Shown here: positions 53,180 through 64,000 of the stretch, in pieces
Numbering within the stretch: position 1 is the stretch's first letter
Layout: each line of letters opens with the position of its first letter
Assembly: GCA_023055425.1 (NCBI GenBank)
Contig: JALGPY010000001.1
Location: 72,286,994 to 72,350,993, forward strand
DNA: 64,000 nucleotides
Reading direction: 5' to 3'
DNA from: Linanthus parryae
Lineage: Eukaryota; Streptophyta; Magnoliopsida; Ericales; Polemoniaceae
Notes under the pieces: generated by a model
What the model saw: the letters and a program-made list of their open reading frames with translations, nothing else
Database searches by the model: none
What the model was told of the DNA's origin: nothing
Made by a program: the position numbers and the translations under genes

Positions 53180-53880
53180 ATTGAGGTAATGATAAACTGT
53201 CTGATTTCAAAACCAAAAGATGCTCTTTCAGATTATCTTAGAACGAATTCTATTAAATGAAGAAGATTATCTGAAAAGAGATTATATTTTTGAAAGAAAA
53301 GGTTCATGAGCAAGAAAAAGAGCTCTCAGAAGAAAACTGGCAGTGATTTCAAGGCCTTGAAAACCAGTTTCAAAGCCTTGAAAACACAATTCAAGGAAGT
53401 AGTCACCAATAACTCTTTACTGAGTAACAGTCTTGTTAATCTGAGACATCAGGTTGATGAATTAGATAAACAAAAGACTACTCTTGCTGAGAAACTTCAA
53501 GAATCTGAATTAGTCAAAGTCAAGCTTGCAGGCTCAGAACACAAGTTAAACTTGATTCTTGGAGGAAGTTCAAATTCTGTTAATAAACTGGTATTGGATA
53601 CAATCCAAGTTTTCCAAGAAATAGCAATACCAGATTTGTGAAAGCTGGAAGCAAGACTTCTCCTAAGTGTCATTTTTGCAACAAGATTGGTCATATGAAT
53701 ATGACTTGTCCTTTTAGAAGAAGATACCCTCATATAATGAGAAACACATTTCCATTTCAACTTAAAGGACAAATCAGACAGATTTGGGTTCCTAAAGGGG
53801 TCAGACCACCTAACATGGTTGATCCTGAGTATGAGTCTAAATTCCAAACTTGGTCTAACAGCTGGGTAAGGCAGTGATCG
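53180..53880 (+). pseudogene. Copia-B gag, C-terminal part, broken
   Basis: A Lys-rich stretch with DFKALKTSFKALKTQFKEV, encoded by TTCAAGGCCTTGAA-type repeats, is followed by a predicted coiled coil (heptad-like VNLRHQVDELDKQKTTLAEKL). After a stop, a second CCHC knuckle, CHFCNKIGHMNMTC, appears near 53668-53709. A coiled coil and two knuckles in Gag fit SIRE-like elements. Frame breaks at 53257, 53639 and 53876 make it non-functional. Confidence 0.75.
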
Positions 53881-56800
53881 GTGTTTGCAGGTTGTCACCA
53901 ACATCAAAGAACAGAAGTGGTTTATGGACAGTGGTTGCTAAAGACACATGAGTGGAAAGAGATCTCTATTCTCATAATTGAAAGAGCAATCTGAAGGTTC
54001 AATTACTCTTGGTGACAAAGGAAAATGCAACATTCTTGGCATTGGTAAAGTTTATATAGATTCTGAAAATTCTATTTCTGATGTATATCTAGTTGATTGT
54101 TTGAAATTTAACTTGCTTAGTGTATCTCAGCTTTGTGATAATGGTAAAAAAGGTTATCTTTGATGAAGAGAAGTGTGTGAAGAAAAATGAGAAATCAGAC
54201 AATTGCATTCTCACAGCCTCTAGATCAACTAATGTTTATACCTTTCAGACTAACAAAGTTGCAGGTAAGAGCCTAAAGTTTCTCAAGGCCTTGAAAGATG
54301 ATTCAAGGGTTTGGCGCAGAAAGCTTGGTCACATCAGCTTGCATAACTTGAAAAAATTGATCTCCAAAGACCTGGTAAGAGGATTACCATCTATCAAGTT
54401 CAAAGAAGATGAAGTATGCAAAGCTTTTGCTCAGGGTAAGCAGACCAGAAGCTCATTCAAGCCAAAGAAGTTTGTAAGTACTTCTAGACCTATTGAACTA
54501 CTTCACATGGATTTGTGTGGTCCTATGAGGACACCAAGTCCAAAAGGTAAGCGTTATATGCTAGTTATTGTAGATGATTATTCTAGATATACTTGGGTTA
54601 TGTTTCAAAAAGAAAAATCTGAAGCCCTCTCTGAATTTTCAGAGCTTTGTAGAGAACTTCAAAACTTGAAAAACTTACCCATTGCTTCAATTAGAAGTGA
54701 TCATGGTAGAGAGTTTGATTAATTATAATTTGATTTGTTATGTGCTAAGCATGATATCTCTCACAATTTCTCTGCTCCTAGAACTCCTCAATGGAATGGA
54801 GTTGTTGAAAGAAGGAACGGGACTCTTGAAGACATGTCAAGGACAATGCTTCTAGAAAATAAGCTGCCAAAATATTACAGGGCAGAAGGTGTGAATACAA
54901 CAAATTATATTCTGAACAGGTGCTTGATCATGCCTATCTTGAAGAAAACCCCCTATGAACTCTTCAAAGGGAGAAAGCCAAAAATCTCATACTTCATACC
55001 CTTTGGTTGCACATGCTATGTCCACAACAATGGTAATGTAAACTTGGGTAAGTTTGATGCAAGAAGTGATGAAGACTTGAATCTGAACAAGCATGAATCA
55101 GAAGAAGAAGCTGAGAACTCTCTTGGGTTCAAGAAAGTTTCAGAAGGAAACAGAAGCCATTTTCAAGACCTTGAAAACATGTCTCAAGGCCTTGAAAATA
55201 GAGATCAAATCCTTGACAAAGATGATCAGAAAGAGATGAATGATCAGGCCACTACTTCAAGACCAGAGAAGATACATGGAGAACCTGAACTATGGTCTCC
55301 AAGAAAGAGATTCAAATATCTTTCATCTCATCCAGCTGACAACATCATCTCTGACCCAGCCACTAGTACACAATTAAGGTCACAGTTGAAGAATCTTTGT
55401 GCTTTCAATGCTTTCATTTCTCTTGTAGAACCCAAAACTCTGAAGGAAGCTTTACAAGAAGCAGACTGGATTATAGTTATGCAAAGTTAACTCAATGAGT
55501 TTGAAAGAAACATAGTGTGGAACCTAGTTCCTCCACCTACAAACCAGTTTGTCATTCGAACTTGATGGGTATTAAAAAAAAAAAAATGGATGAGAATGGC
55601 AAAGTGATCCGAAACAAAGCAAGGTTAGTTGCTCAAGGTTACAATCAAGAAGAAGGTACTGATTATGAGGAAAATTTTTCTCCAGTTGCCAGGTTAGAAG
55701 CAATTATAATTGTGCTTGCATTTGCATCTTTTAAAAATATGAAACTATTTCAAATGGATGTAAAATGTGCATTTCTGAATGGCTACTTACAAGAAGAAGT
55801 TTATGTTGCACAATCTCCTAGTTTTGAAAGTGATAAGTTTCGAGATCATGTTTATAAACTTGACAAAGGTCTTTATGGTTTTAAACAAGCTCCAAGGGCT
55901 TGGTATGAAAGATTGTCAAAGTTTTTGCTTGAAAATGATTTCAAAAGAGGATTGGTATTCAGAACCCTTTTCATAAAGACTCGTGAGAAATATTTACTTT
56001 TATTTCACATTTATGTTGATGATATTTTGTTTGGAGCTACTAATGATCTTCTATGCAAAGAATTCTCCAGTCCTATGAGCAGGGAATTTGAAATGTGTAT
56101 GATGGGAGAGTTGAATTTCCTTCCTTGGACTTCAAATACATCAATTAAGAAGGGCATCTTTCTGCATCAAAGCAATACTAGGGACTTGCTGAACGAGTAC
56201 AACATGTCTCAATCCAAAGTGATCAAGACTCCAATGAGCTGTACACTGTCTTTATATAAAGATGAATCTGGTCAGAGTGTCTATGTGAAAGAGTATAGAG
56301 GTATGATTGGATCATTGCTATACCTTAATGCTAGTAAACCAGATATCATGTTTAGTGTATGTATGTGTGCAAGATTTCAAGCAGATCCAAAAGAATCACA
56401 CTTAACTGCTTTGAAGAGAATATTCAGATATCTCAATGGTACGAAAGACTTAGGGCTTTGGTATCCAAGACATTCTAACTTATCTTTGCATGGATTTTCT
56501 GATGCCGACTTTGCAGGTTACAAAGTTGATAGAAAAAGCACTATTGGAACTTGCCAATTTATTGGATCATCTCTGATCAGTTGGCACTCCAAGAAACAGA
56601 ACTCAATTGCTCTATCAACAGCTGAAGTTGTATATATCTGCTGGTGCATGTTGTTCACAAGTGTTGTGGATTGCTCAACAATTTAGGGATCTTGGATTTG
56701 ATTTTAGAATTATTCCCATCAAGTGTGACAACACTAGTGCAATATCTATTACAAAGAATCCAGTACAACATTCAAGAACCAACCATATTGATGTTAGACA

Positions 56801-56930
56801 TCATTTCATCAGAGATCATGCTGAGAAAGGTGATATTGTTCTTGAATTTTTTCTACTAACATGCAGCTTGCATATATCTTCACTAAACCATTGCCAGATG
56901 AAAGATTCTCAGCTCTAAGCTGGAATTAGG
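53881..56930 (+). pseudogene. Copia-B pol (protease, integrase, RT, RNase H), broken
   Basis: Copia-type order. Protease WFMDSGC near 53920 is cut by a stop. GAG-pre-integrase shows VWRRKLGHISLHNL. The integrase core has ELLHMDLCGPMRTPS, then SIRSDHGREF and TPQWNGVVERRNGTLE on either side of a stop at 54720. RT has VAQGYNQEEGTDYEENFSP and the catalytic YVDDILFGATN near 56010-56042. RNase H has FSDADFAGYKVDRKSTIG and ISITKNPVQHSRTNHIDVRH after a frameshift near 56630. The sequence resembles the SIRE/Maximus lineage from memory. Multiple stops make it inactive. Confidence 0.88.
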
Positions 56931-57412
56931 CATGCTAAATAAGGATGCATTGGTTTAGGGGGAGCATCAGGTAAGGAAGGTAAGTTATTATGTGTTTCAA
57001 AAGTTTTAACTGATTTTCAAAGCCTTGAAAATCTATTCAAAGCTTTAATCTTATGTGTTTAAGCTTAAAGTGTTTCAAGGCCTTGAAACTATTTTCAAAG
57101 CCTTGAAAATAAGACTGATAACTGTTTAGTGAATAAATCATGGATCATTCAATATTGGGTGCTATCTTTGTAGATATTTTCTCAATATTGCCCCTACCTT
57201 TTCAAAATTGATTTTCAACCAAATGTAGTATTGAATTATTTATTTCCAACGGCTTCAAAGATTTGAATCTTTGTTGATCATTACAGATCTTTTAAGATCA
57301 GAAAAATATTGCAGTTTCGTTTTCAAATACAAACTCTCTGAGTATTTATCTCCTTCTCCTCTTCTTCACTCCGTATCAAATCAACCTATCTCTATTATTC
57401 TCCCAAACCCTA
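56931..57412 (+). other. Copia-B spacer between pol and extra ORF
   Basis: Non-coding. It contains a purine tract (TTTAGGGGGAGCATCAGG, about 56954-56971) and three copies of the TTCAA(A/G)GCCTTGAA motif (57016, 57074, 57094). Confidence 0.6.
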
Positions 57413-58077
57413 ATGAGCACTAGAAGAGCCTCAAACAGAATCAAGATGGCCGGAAGTTCAAAACAGAGTACAAAGAAGAAGAGAAAGATAGCTGAAGAAA
57501 AGGTTCTAACTATCAGTGACGACTCAGAGTCAAAGAGTTTTACTGATGAAGAACAGGAGTCTTCTCCACCTAGGAAGATGGTGAAAAAGGACCAGATTCC
57601 AGCAACTGGCAAGAAGAAACAGACTGCAGTATCTTCACAAGAAAAGGAGAGGGGAATCCATATTGGAAGCCCTAGGAGAGACAAGAAAAATATAGACACA
57701 GGGTCAAAGGAAAAGGAATATAAATTCAAATTCAAGACTCGGACTCAGACACTACTTCAGGATCGTATGGAGTGTACTCTGTGTCGAACAAGGGGAAACA
57801 TGAGAAGGATCCGTTCAAGTCTGTAGCTACATCAAAAACATGAAATAAGGTTCACAAAATACCGTCTGCACAACAAAAGAGGATGGCTGTGAGGAAGAAA
57901 CTAAAGCATGGAAGAAAATCTTTGGGAGGACTCACCGTCTTGTTCAACAGTGTTATAGAGAAAATTGGTTCTTTCATTGAGGAACTAGATGAGGTTTCAC
58001 AAGAAGTACAATCCACGTATGAAGACAGTGAGGAAGAAGAGGGAGATCAGAATGGAGATGAAGACCCAACCCCTTAA
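57413..58077 (+). pseudogene. Copia-B extra 3' ORF (env-like position), broken
   Basis: Two adjoining frames, 57413-57826 and 57883-58077. The first starts MSTRRASNRIKMAGSSKQS and is Lys/Ser-rich. The second reads LGGLTVLFNSVIEKIGSFIEEL and ends in an acidic tail. Position between pol and the polypurine tract matches the extra ORF of SIRE-like copia elements. I see no signal peptide or transmembrane segment, so an envelope function is not supported. The gap between the frames suggests a frameshift. Confidence 0.5.
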
Positions 58078-58184
58078 TCCTGCCTACTCTTTCTTCCCCA
58101 TTCTTTCTTTTTAAGTTCTTAAGTTCTTATTTTCAAAAAATTTCAGACACTGATCCAACATCTTCTCATTCGTTTTGATGAAAG

Positions 58185-58203
58185 TCAAAAAGGGGGAGAA
58201 AAA
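58185..58203 (+). other. Copia-B polypurine tract
   Basis: AAAAAGGGGGAGAAAAA, typical of the tract just before a 3' LTR. Its position argues that the full LTR starts at about 58212. Confidence 0.6.
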
Positions 58204-58211
58204 TCTTAGGA

Positions 58212-59697
58212 TGTTTTGATTTTATTTCTGTTTAGATGACCTATCTTTTGGTCAGTAGGATTTTCTGAAACTTACTTGCAGTTTTCGATTTTTATCATTA
58301 ATAAGTTTGATCTTTTGGAATTACTGTGTTATTACTATTCTGTGCTAATCTGTATTTTTTGCAGAAACTCAGAATCAAAAATGTTGAGGTTTTGCCTTTC
58401 ATCAAGGGGGTGATTTTAAGGTCACTGGTTTCATGAGTATTTCAAGGCCTTGAACAAGTTTTCAAAGCCTTGAATCAGGTTTCACAGAAAGCTATTTCAA
58501 GGCCTTGAACCAGGATTCTAAGCCTTGAAACTGTCTGACCTGCATACATGTTCTGAGGGGGAGTTTCTCTAAAATCTTTTGATTTACGTCTATCCCTCTC
58601 ACCCCTGTACTTGATGTGTTATCATTTGATGATGAAAGACAAAATGTTTTGATATATCTAACATGTTTAATCCATTATTTTGACTCAGTTTTGCAGGGAA
58701 ATTTTGTTTCCTAAATGTGCATGATTTGTTTCCTTATCTGGATTTTGCAGGAAGGAAATTACTTAGTGAAGATGATAATGTGATCAATCAGAGACTCATG
58801 ACAGCTTCTCAGAGTATTTAAAGACACGATCACAACAATATCTCTGAAGATTGTGATCAACTATCTGTTGGAGAAAACTGTTAGGAGAGTCAAAGTTTGT
58901 TGCCTACAAAATAGGAAGTTGTTGCTGAAAATCTGGGAAGATTTGCAGAGCTTCAAACTGTATAAATGGATATCATTTTGAAGAAACAAAATAAAACACT
59001 CAACGAGCAAAAACAGAGACACAATTCTGGATTGACATGCATCAAAGAAGTTCATCACTCTCAATCCAACTCACAGAAGTTCACTGCATTCTTCACTGCA
59101 GTTCTACACTCTAGTGTTCTTCTATATTGTACTTTATTGGTAGATCATTTCTGTAATACTTCTATACTTCATTCTCAAGGATTGTTCAAAGTGAACAATA
59201 GAGAATTCTTAGTTAATCAGTTAGCTAGAGCAGGTACTAGATAGGTTAGGGAGAACCACAAGCTGTAACAGAGTAAGGCAATTCTCTGTGCTTGAGATCT
59301 AGGGATTAGCTTTTGATTAATAAGAATTGAGTTAAAAACCCTGCAGGGAGAAGATCCCTGAGGTAGAGACGTAGTTCCAAGTGGACTGAACTCTATAAAT
59401 CATTTGTCTCTTGCATTTACAGTTCATTCACATTCATAGTTTTTGCAGAATTCAAACTTGTCTATTTTTTAAGGATTTGAAACTCTTTTCAAGGCCTTGA
59501 AGAAGACTTGTCTATATCATTGCAAACTGTACTTCATTCCAAAGGATTGAATTTGTGTTCAAGGCCTTCAACTCTTTTACACCTGAACTAAAATTCTTTT
59601 CCTCCACAAGTTTTGCAAAAAGTTGGCATACTCTATTCAACCCCCCCCCCCTTCTAGAGTATATGTGATGCATATTCATCTGCATACTCCCCTTTCA
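58212..59697 (+). repeat. Copia-B 3' LTR
   Basis: Begins at about TGTTTTGATT and ends CCCTTTCA at 59697. The part from 58845 aligns with the 5' LTR at 2049-2901. A TATA box GTATAAATG lies at 58960-58968. A C-run sits at 59639-59651. The 5' boundary is uncertain because the left copy is truncated. Confidence 0.7.
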
Positions 59698-62082
59698 CTT
59701 TGAAATGTTTAAAGAATTCAAGAATGAAGTAGAGAAGCAGTTTGGCAAAAGTATTAAGGCTCTACGATCAGATCGTGGAGGAGAATACTTGAGCCAAGAG
59801 TTTGACAACTATCTTAGAGAGTGTGGGATTATATCCCAACTCACTCCACCCGGAACGCCACAATGGAATGGCGTGTTCGAGAGGAGGAATCGAACTCTAC
59901 TAGATATGGTTCGATCTATGATGTGTAAAACCGATCTTGCATTATAATTTTGGGGCTATGCTCTATTGAGTTCAGCTTTCACCATTAACCGTGTTCCATC
60001 TAAGTCAGTCATGAAAACACCACATGATATGTGGAGCGGGAGGCGTCCCACAGTGTCGTTCATGAAGATTTGGGGCTGCGATGTCTATGTAAAACGTTTA
60101 CAATCAGACAAGCTAGGGCCTAATTCGGAAAAATGCAAAATTTTGGGATACCCCAAGGAAACTAAGGGATATTATTTCTACAATCCGACCGAGAACAAAG
60201 TGTTTGTTGCTCGGACCGGCGTGTTTCTAGAAAGAGTTGTCTTTAAGAAGCAAGTGGGAGGACTGTAGAACTTGAAGAAATTCAAGAACAACAAGGAATT
60301 GATACTGCTATGGAACATGAACAGGAACCACAAGAAGTTGTGGAACAGCCTGTTCAAGTAACACAAGAGCTTCGTAGATCTAGTAGAGTGCGCCAGGAGC
60401 CAGAGAGATATGGATTTCTCGTGACCGAATCTGGTGACACGATGCTTATAGATGATGAGCCTACTACCTATGAAGAGTCCATGAAAGGGCCGGACTCTCA
60501 GAAGTGGCTTGAGGCCATGAGATCCGAGATGGAATCCATGTATACCAACAAAGTATGGACTTTGTTTGAACCACCCGAAGGGGCACGCCCCATAGGGTGC
60601 AAGTGGGTCTTCAAGAAGAAAATCAACATGGATGGTAATGTGATTACCTATAAAGGCCGATTGGTGGCTGAAGGATTCAGACAGATTCATGGTATTGACT
60701 ATGATGAAACCTTTTCACCAGTCGCAATGACCAAATCCATCCTAATCTAACTTGCCATTGCAGCATACTACGACTATGAGATTTGGCAGATGGATGTCAA
60801 AACGGCATTCCTTTCTGGGAATCTCCTCGAGGATGTGTACATCACACAACCTGAGGGTTTTGAAGATCCAAAACAAGCCAACAAAGTCTGTAAGCTACAG
60901 CGATCCATATATGGATTAAAGCAAGCTGCTAGGAGTTGGAATCGACGTTTTGATGAAGTAGTCAAAGAGTTTAGCTTCATTAGAAACGAAGATGAGTCTT
61001 GTGTATCCACGAAGGTTTGTGGGATCTCTATTTCTTTTCAGGTCTTGTATGTGGATGGCATACTACTCATTGGAAACGACATTCCCATGCTGCAATTTGT
61101 TAAAGATTGGCTAGGAGAGTGTTTCTCAGTGAAAGACTTAGGTCAAGCAGCCAATATACTCGGTATAAAGATCTATAGAGATAGATCCAAGAGACTGATC
61201 GGCCTAAGTCAAAGTACATATATAGACAAGGTGCTGAAACGGTTAAGCATGCAAGATTCCAAGAAGGGATTCTTGCCCATGTCACATGGAATCACTCTTT
61301 CGAAGAGTGGTTGTCCTTCCAAGGAGATTGAGAATGAACGAATGAGTAGGGTTCCCTATGCCTCGGCCATAGGATCCATCATGTACGCCATGTTATGTAC
61401 TAGACCAGATGTGTCATATGCATTGAGTATGACAAGCAGATATCAGTCACATCCAGGTGAGAGTCACTAGATTGCGGTCAAGAACATCCTAAAGTACTTG
61501 AAAAGAACTAAGGATGCATTCTTGATATTTGGAGGTGATAAAGAGTTCCGTGTAAGGGGTTACACGGATGCAAGCTTCCATACTGAAATAGATGATTTTT
61601 TATCACAGTCGGGGTTCGTGCTTTTCCTGAATGGAGCAGCGGGGAGCTGGAAGAGTTCCAAGCAAGATACGGTGGCTGATTCTACAACAGAGGCTGAGTA
61701 TATTGTTGCGAATGGCATAGCAAAGGAATCTATTTGGATTAAGAAGTTCATCACTGAGCTTTGTGTGGTTCCTAGTATTGCGGATCCAGTAGAGTTGTAT
61801 TGTGACAACACTGGAGCGATCGCGCAATCAAAGGAACCCAGATCGCACCAGAAATCAAAGCACGTACTCAGGAAGTTCCATCTTATTCGAGATATTGTCG
61901 AAAGAGGAGACGTTCGGAAATGCAAGATTCATACATATGAGAATCTGTCAGATCCACTTACAAAGCCGCTTATTCAGCGCAAGCATGGAGGGCACACTAG
62001 GAGCATTGGCATACGAGATGCACCGGATTGGCTATGGTGCAAGTGGGAGACTGTTGGAATAGGTTCCCTAAAGGCAATCTAG
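59698..62082 (+). pseudogene. Copia-A pol: half integrase, RT, RNase H, broken
   Basis: Integrase C-terminal half: ALRSDRGGEYLSQEF and TPPGTPQWNGVFERRNRTL, then a stop at 59945. RT: WVFKKKINMDGNV, AEGFRQIHGIDYDETFSPVA, a stop near 60750, then QMDVKTAFLSGNLLEDVYI. The RT active site reads LYVDGILLIGND (about 61046-61081), so the second catalytic aspartate is Gly. RNase H follows after a stop at 61468-61470: GYTDASFHTEIDDFLSQSG, ADSTTEAEYIVANG and the HVLRKFHLIRDIVERG end. Several stops plus the YVDG change mark it as long dead. The protein ends at 62082. Confidence 0.88.
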
Positions 62083-62534
62083 TTTAGTATGAACAATAAA
62101 TTGGCTAGAATATTCATTGTATTATTTCTTGGATATTTAATATAACGAAGTCCTTAGATTTATAGTTGTGTTGTTTATCCTAAGTATCCCTAGTCCATTA
62201 TAACGATTAGTAGGAAAATCATCTATAGACTGGTATGGGGTTGGATTGATATGGAGATATCATGATCCAACACATGGGTATGCATTAGGAGTAATGGCAT
62301 ACTGGATTGACCCAACACAGAGAAGGCTACACACATGTTATGTAAAGTCACAAATGCTTCTCACGGTGAAAACGGTATTGTCATCATTAGACTTCAAGTC
62401 ACTTGATCATCTAGTTGTGGAATATTGTGATTTTGGTAGCGTCAAACGCTACACCGTGACTGGGTAGCTATAAAGGCTTGTACCGGATACAATAAGAAGC
62501 AAGCTTAGAGATCGTAGTAGACGTAGATAGAATT
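62083..62534 (+). other. Copia-A 3' untranslated region
   Basis: Between the pol stop and the 3' LTR. No supported gene. No classic polypurine tract is obvious; only a weakly purine-rich stretch precedes the LTR. Confidence 0.5.
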
Positions 62535-63175
62535 TGTCCCTCCCACATAACGGGAGAAAATATCCTATGGGGTCACACGCCATATAGGGGTGAACTAGAC
62601 TTGAGAAATAATTAATTAATATGACTAATTAATTAGAAGGATCAAATCGAAACGACTTGCTAACTTAGTAGGACTAATAGGCAAGTTGGACTAATCCGAA
62701 CTTGAGTAGGATTAGGAGAGGACCTTTATGTAGTAAACAAGGAGTTGTTGGACTATATAAAGGATGCTCCTTGATTCCTTCCCTAAAACTTATGCTCATA
62801 ACATACTTTGAGTAGGAGTGAAGGAAGGAGAGAGCAAGACAAACAAGAGGGCTGAAACCCCCTTGCCGTCCGCCCACCCCGACGGCCACAAGAGATGCCG
62901 CCCCTCTCTTTGGTGCTTTGTTGCGTGATTTCTTCATCCTCTTCCACTCCTCCAAGCTAGAACAAGGTGATTGGAAGATCTAGATCTCATCTCTAGGCGT
63001 GGATCAACCATAGAGACGTGATAATTTTCTCGTTAGAAGTCATCAAGGAGACCTCAAAGGTACATAACACTATTCTCTTACCATCGTCAGGATTTCTCTT
63101 CCTGTGATCCTTGGAGGGTCTTGATCGGATAATTATATTGTTCTTCCGCTACGTATTTATGATAAAAACCCTACA
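62535..63175 (+). repeat. Copia-A 3' LTR
   Basis: 641 bp, TGTCCCTCCC...AACCCTACA. Homologous along its length to 63213-63855 (shared blocks: CCTATGGGGTCACAC, CTTAGTAGGACTAAT, AAGGAGTTGTT, GTGATCCTTGGAGG). A TATA box TATATAAA is at 62755-62762. Confidence 0.85.
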
Positions 63176-63212
63176 TGGATGACTTGCTAGAGGCCGCTCC
63201 ATGTTAGTAAAT
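63176..63212. other. 37-bp spacer between two related LTRs
   Basis: Short unique stretch between the Copia-A 3' LTR and the next LTR. Nothing recognisable. Confidence 0.6.
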
Positions 63213-63855
63213 TGTTACTACCAACTAAGTGGAAACCTATGGGGTCACACTCCCTATGGATTAGAACGGGCTTGGGAAGTAATTAATATGATTAATTAAT
63301 TGGAAGGATCAATACGCACTACCTGTAAACTTAGTAGGACTAATTTGCATGTTGGACTAATCTGTGTATGGACATGATTAGGATAGGGGCTTTTGTGCAG
63401 TCTACAAGGAGTTGTTAGACTATAAAGGACACTACTAGCTTCCTTCCCAAACTAATGCTCATAACACATTGAGTGAGAGAGAAAATCAAGGAGAGAGAGC
63501 AAGAACCAAGGAGGTCAAACCCCCTTGGTCCGCCCTACACCGTCGGCCACAACATGAAGGCCGAGCCCCTCTTTTGGTGTTCCTAGTGTGATATTCTTCT
63601 TCTTCTTCTTCTTCTTCTTCTTCCATCATTCCTAGCTAGAACAGGTGTTGGAAGATTCGGATTCTAACCTAGGAGTGGATTAGCCATAGTGACATGAATA
63701 CTATTTCACGTGTGAAGTCATCAAAGGAGATCCAAAAGGTATTTTGATACTAAACCCCTACTATCGTTATGAATTATAGACTTGTGATCCTTGGAGGTCT
63801 TGAAAAAGATAAATTATTGTTTATACCGCTGCGTATCCGTTATCAAAACCCAACA
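63213..63855 (+). repeat. 5' LTR of a second element of the Copia-A family
   Basis: 643 bp, TGTTACTACC...AACCCAACA, diverged from 62535-63175 by many substitutions and small indels. TATA box ACTATAAAGG at about 63418. A (CTT)n run lies at about 63594-63623. It is directly followed by a primer-binding site, so it is a 5' LTR. Confidence 0.85.
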
Positions 63856-64000
63856 GTGGTATCAGAGCCACAGGTCGTAGAGCATAACGTAGTTTATGTG
63901 TTACGATTTATGTTGTTTTACACCTTAAATTGTTGTTTATCGCGTAAAACGCACAAACTAAGCATAATTGATGCAACTGAATATGATTCAATCAAACAAG
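63856..64000 (+). mobile_element. Primer-binding site and leader of a further copia element
   Basis: TGGTATCAGAGCCA at 63857-63870 is the initiator-tRNA-Met primer-binding site. The remaining bases are an AT-rich leader that runs off the window. Confidence 0.85.

Larger units (their letters stand above)
53175..59697 (+). mobile_element. Copia-B, right arm
   Basis: Rest of Copia-B after the chromovirus: gag C-terminus, pol, possible extra 3' ORF, polypurine tract and 3' LTR. The element contains at least a dozen copies of TTCAAGGCCTTGAA-like motifs in coding and non-coding parts. Confidence 0.9.
59698..63175 (+). mobile_element. Copia-A, right arm
   Basis: Resumes Copia-A in the middle of integrase (FEMFKEFKNEVEKQFG), then RT, RNase H, a 3' untranslated stretch and the 3' LTR. 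Confidence 0.88.

Noticed and set aside
62246..62467. 73-codon ORF in the Copia-A 3' untranslated region
   Set aside because: No domain or paralogue, and located in a decayed non-coding region.

Overview
This is repeat-rich DNA of a flowering plant, most likely a eudicot. The evidence is GT-AG introns, plant-type Ty1/copia and chromodomain Ty3/gypsy elements, and plant gene families (B3, F-box, RPA70). I cannot name the species. The window is almost entirely a four-deep nest of mobile elements.

Layers, oldest first. (1) Copia-A, a decayed + strand Ty1/copia element, occupies 1-2048 and 59698-63175. Its 3' LTR is 62535-63175, and a related LTR plus primer-binding site of a further element follows at 63213-63870. 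(2) Copia-B, a SIRE/Maximus-like + strand copia element with a possible extra 3' ORF, sits inside Copia-A at 2049-4073 and 53175-59697. (3) A minus-strand Tekay/Del-like chromovirus sits inside Copia-B at 4074-53174, bounded by the 5-bp duplication ATAAC. It is a tandem array LTR-internal-LTR-internal-LTR, with LTRs of about 3.23 kb. (4) A 27,154-bp Helitron (5955-33108) sits inside the leftmost LTR. Its borders are exact: A|TC at the 5' end and CTAG|T at the 3' end, with an 8-bp GC hairpin, checked against the uninterrupted LTR copies.

The Helitron is the most interesting part. On the + strand it carries an apparently intact RepHel gene (HUH Rep plus Pif1-like helicase, about 1637 aa), a nine-exon RPA70-like gene, a gene with three B3 domains, an RNase H-like gene whose acidic active-site residues are mostly gone, and three miniature RPA genes that keep only the last RPA70 OB-fold and its zinc ribbon, all with the same four-exon plan. 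On the minus strand it has a three-exon F-box gene, two paralogous short charged proteins sharing the motif YVVGKGSETTVYS, two small uncertain ORFs and a helicase relic. Most accessory genes have their own TATA box, so they look like separate transcription units. A plausible reading is a Helitron with its own rolling-circle replication enzyme, single-strand-binding proteins and accessory regulatory or decoy proteins. The roles beyond RepHel and RPA are inference.

Exon joins below were inferred by eye from splice consensus, reading-phase agreement and paralogue comparison. There is no transcript evidence.
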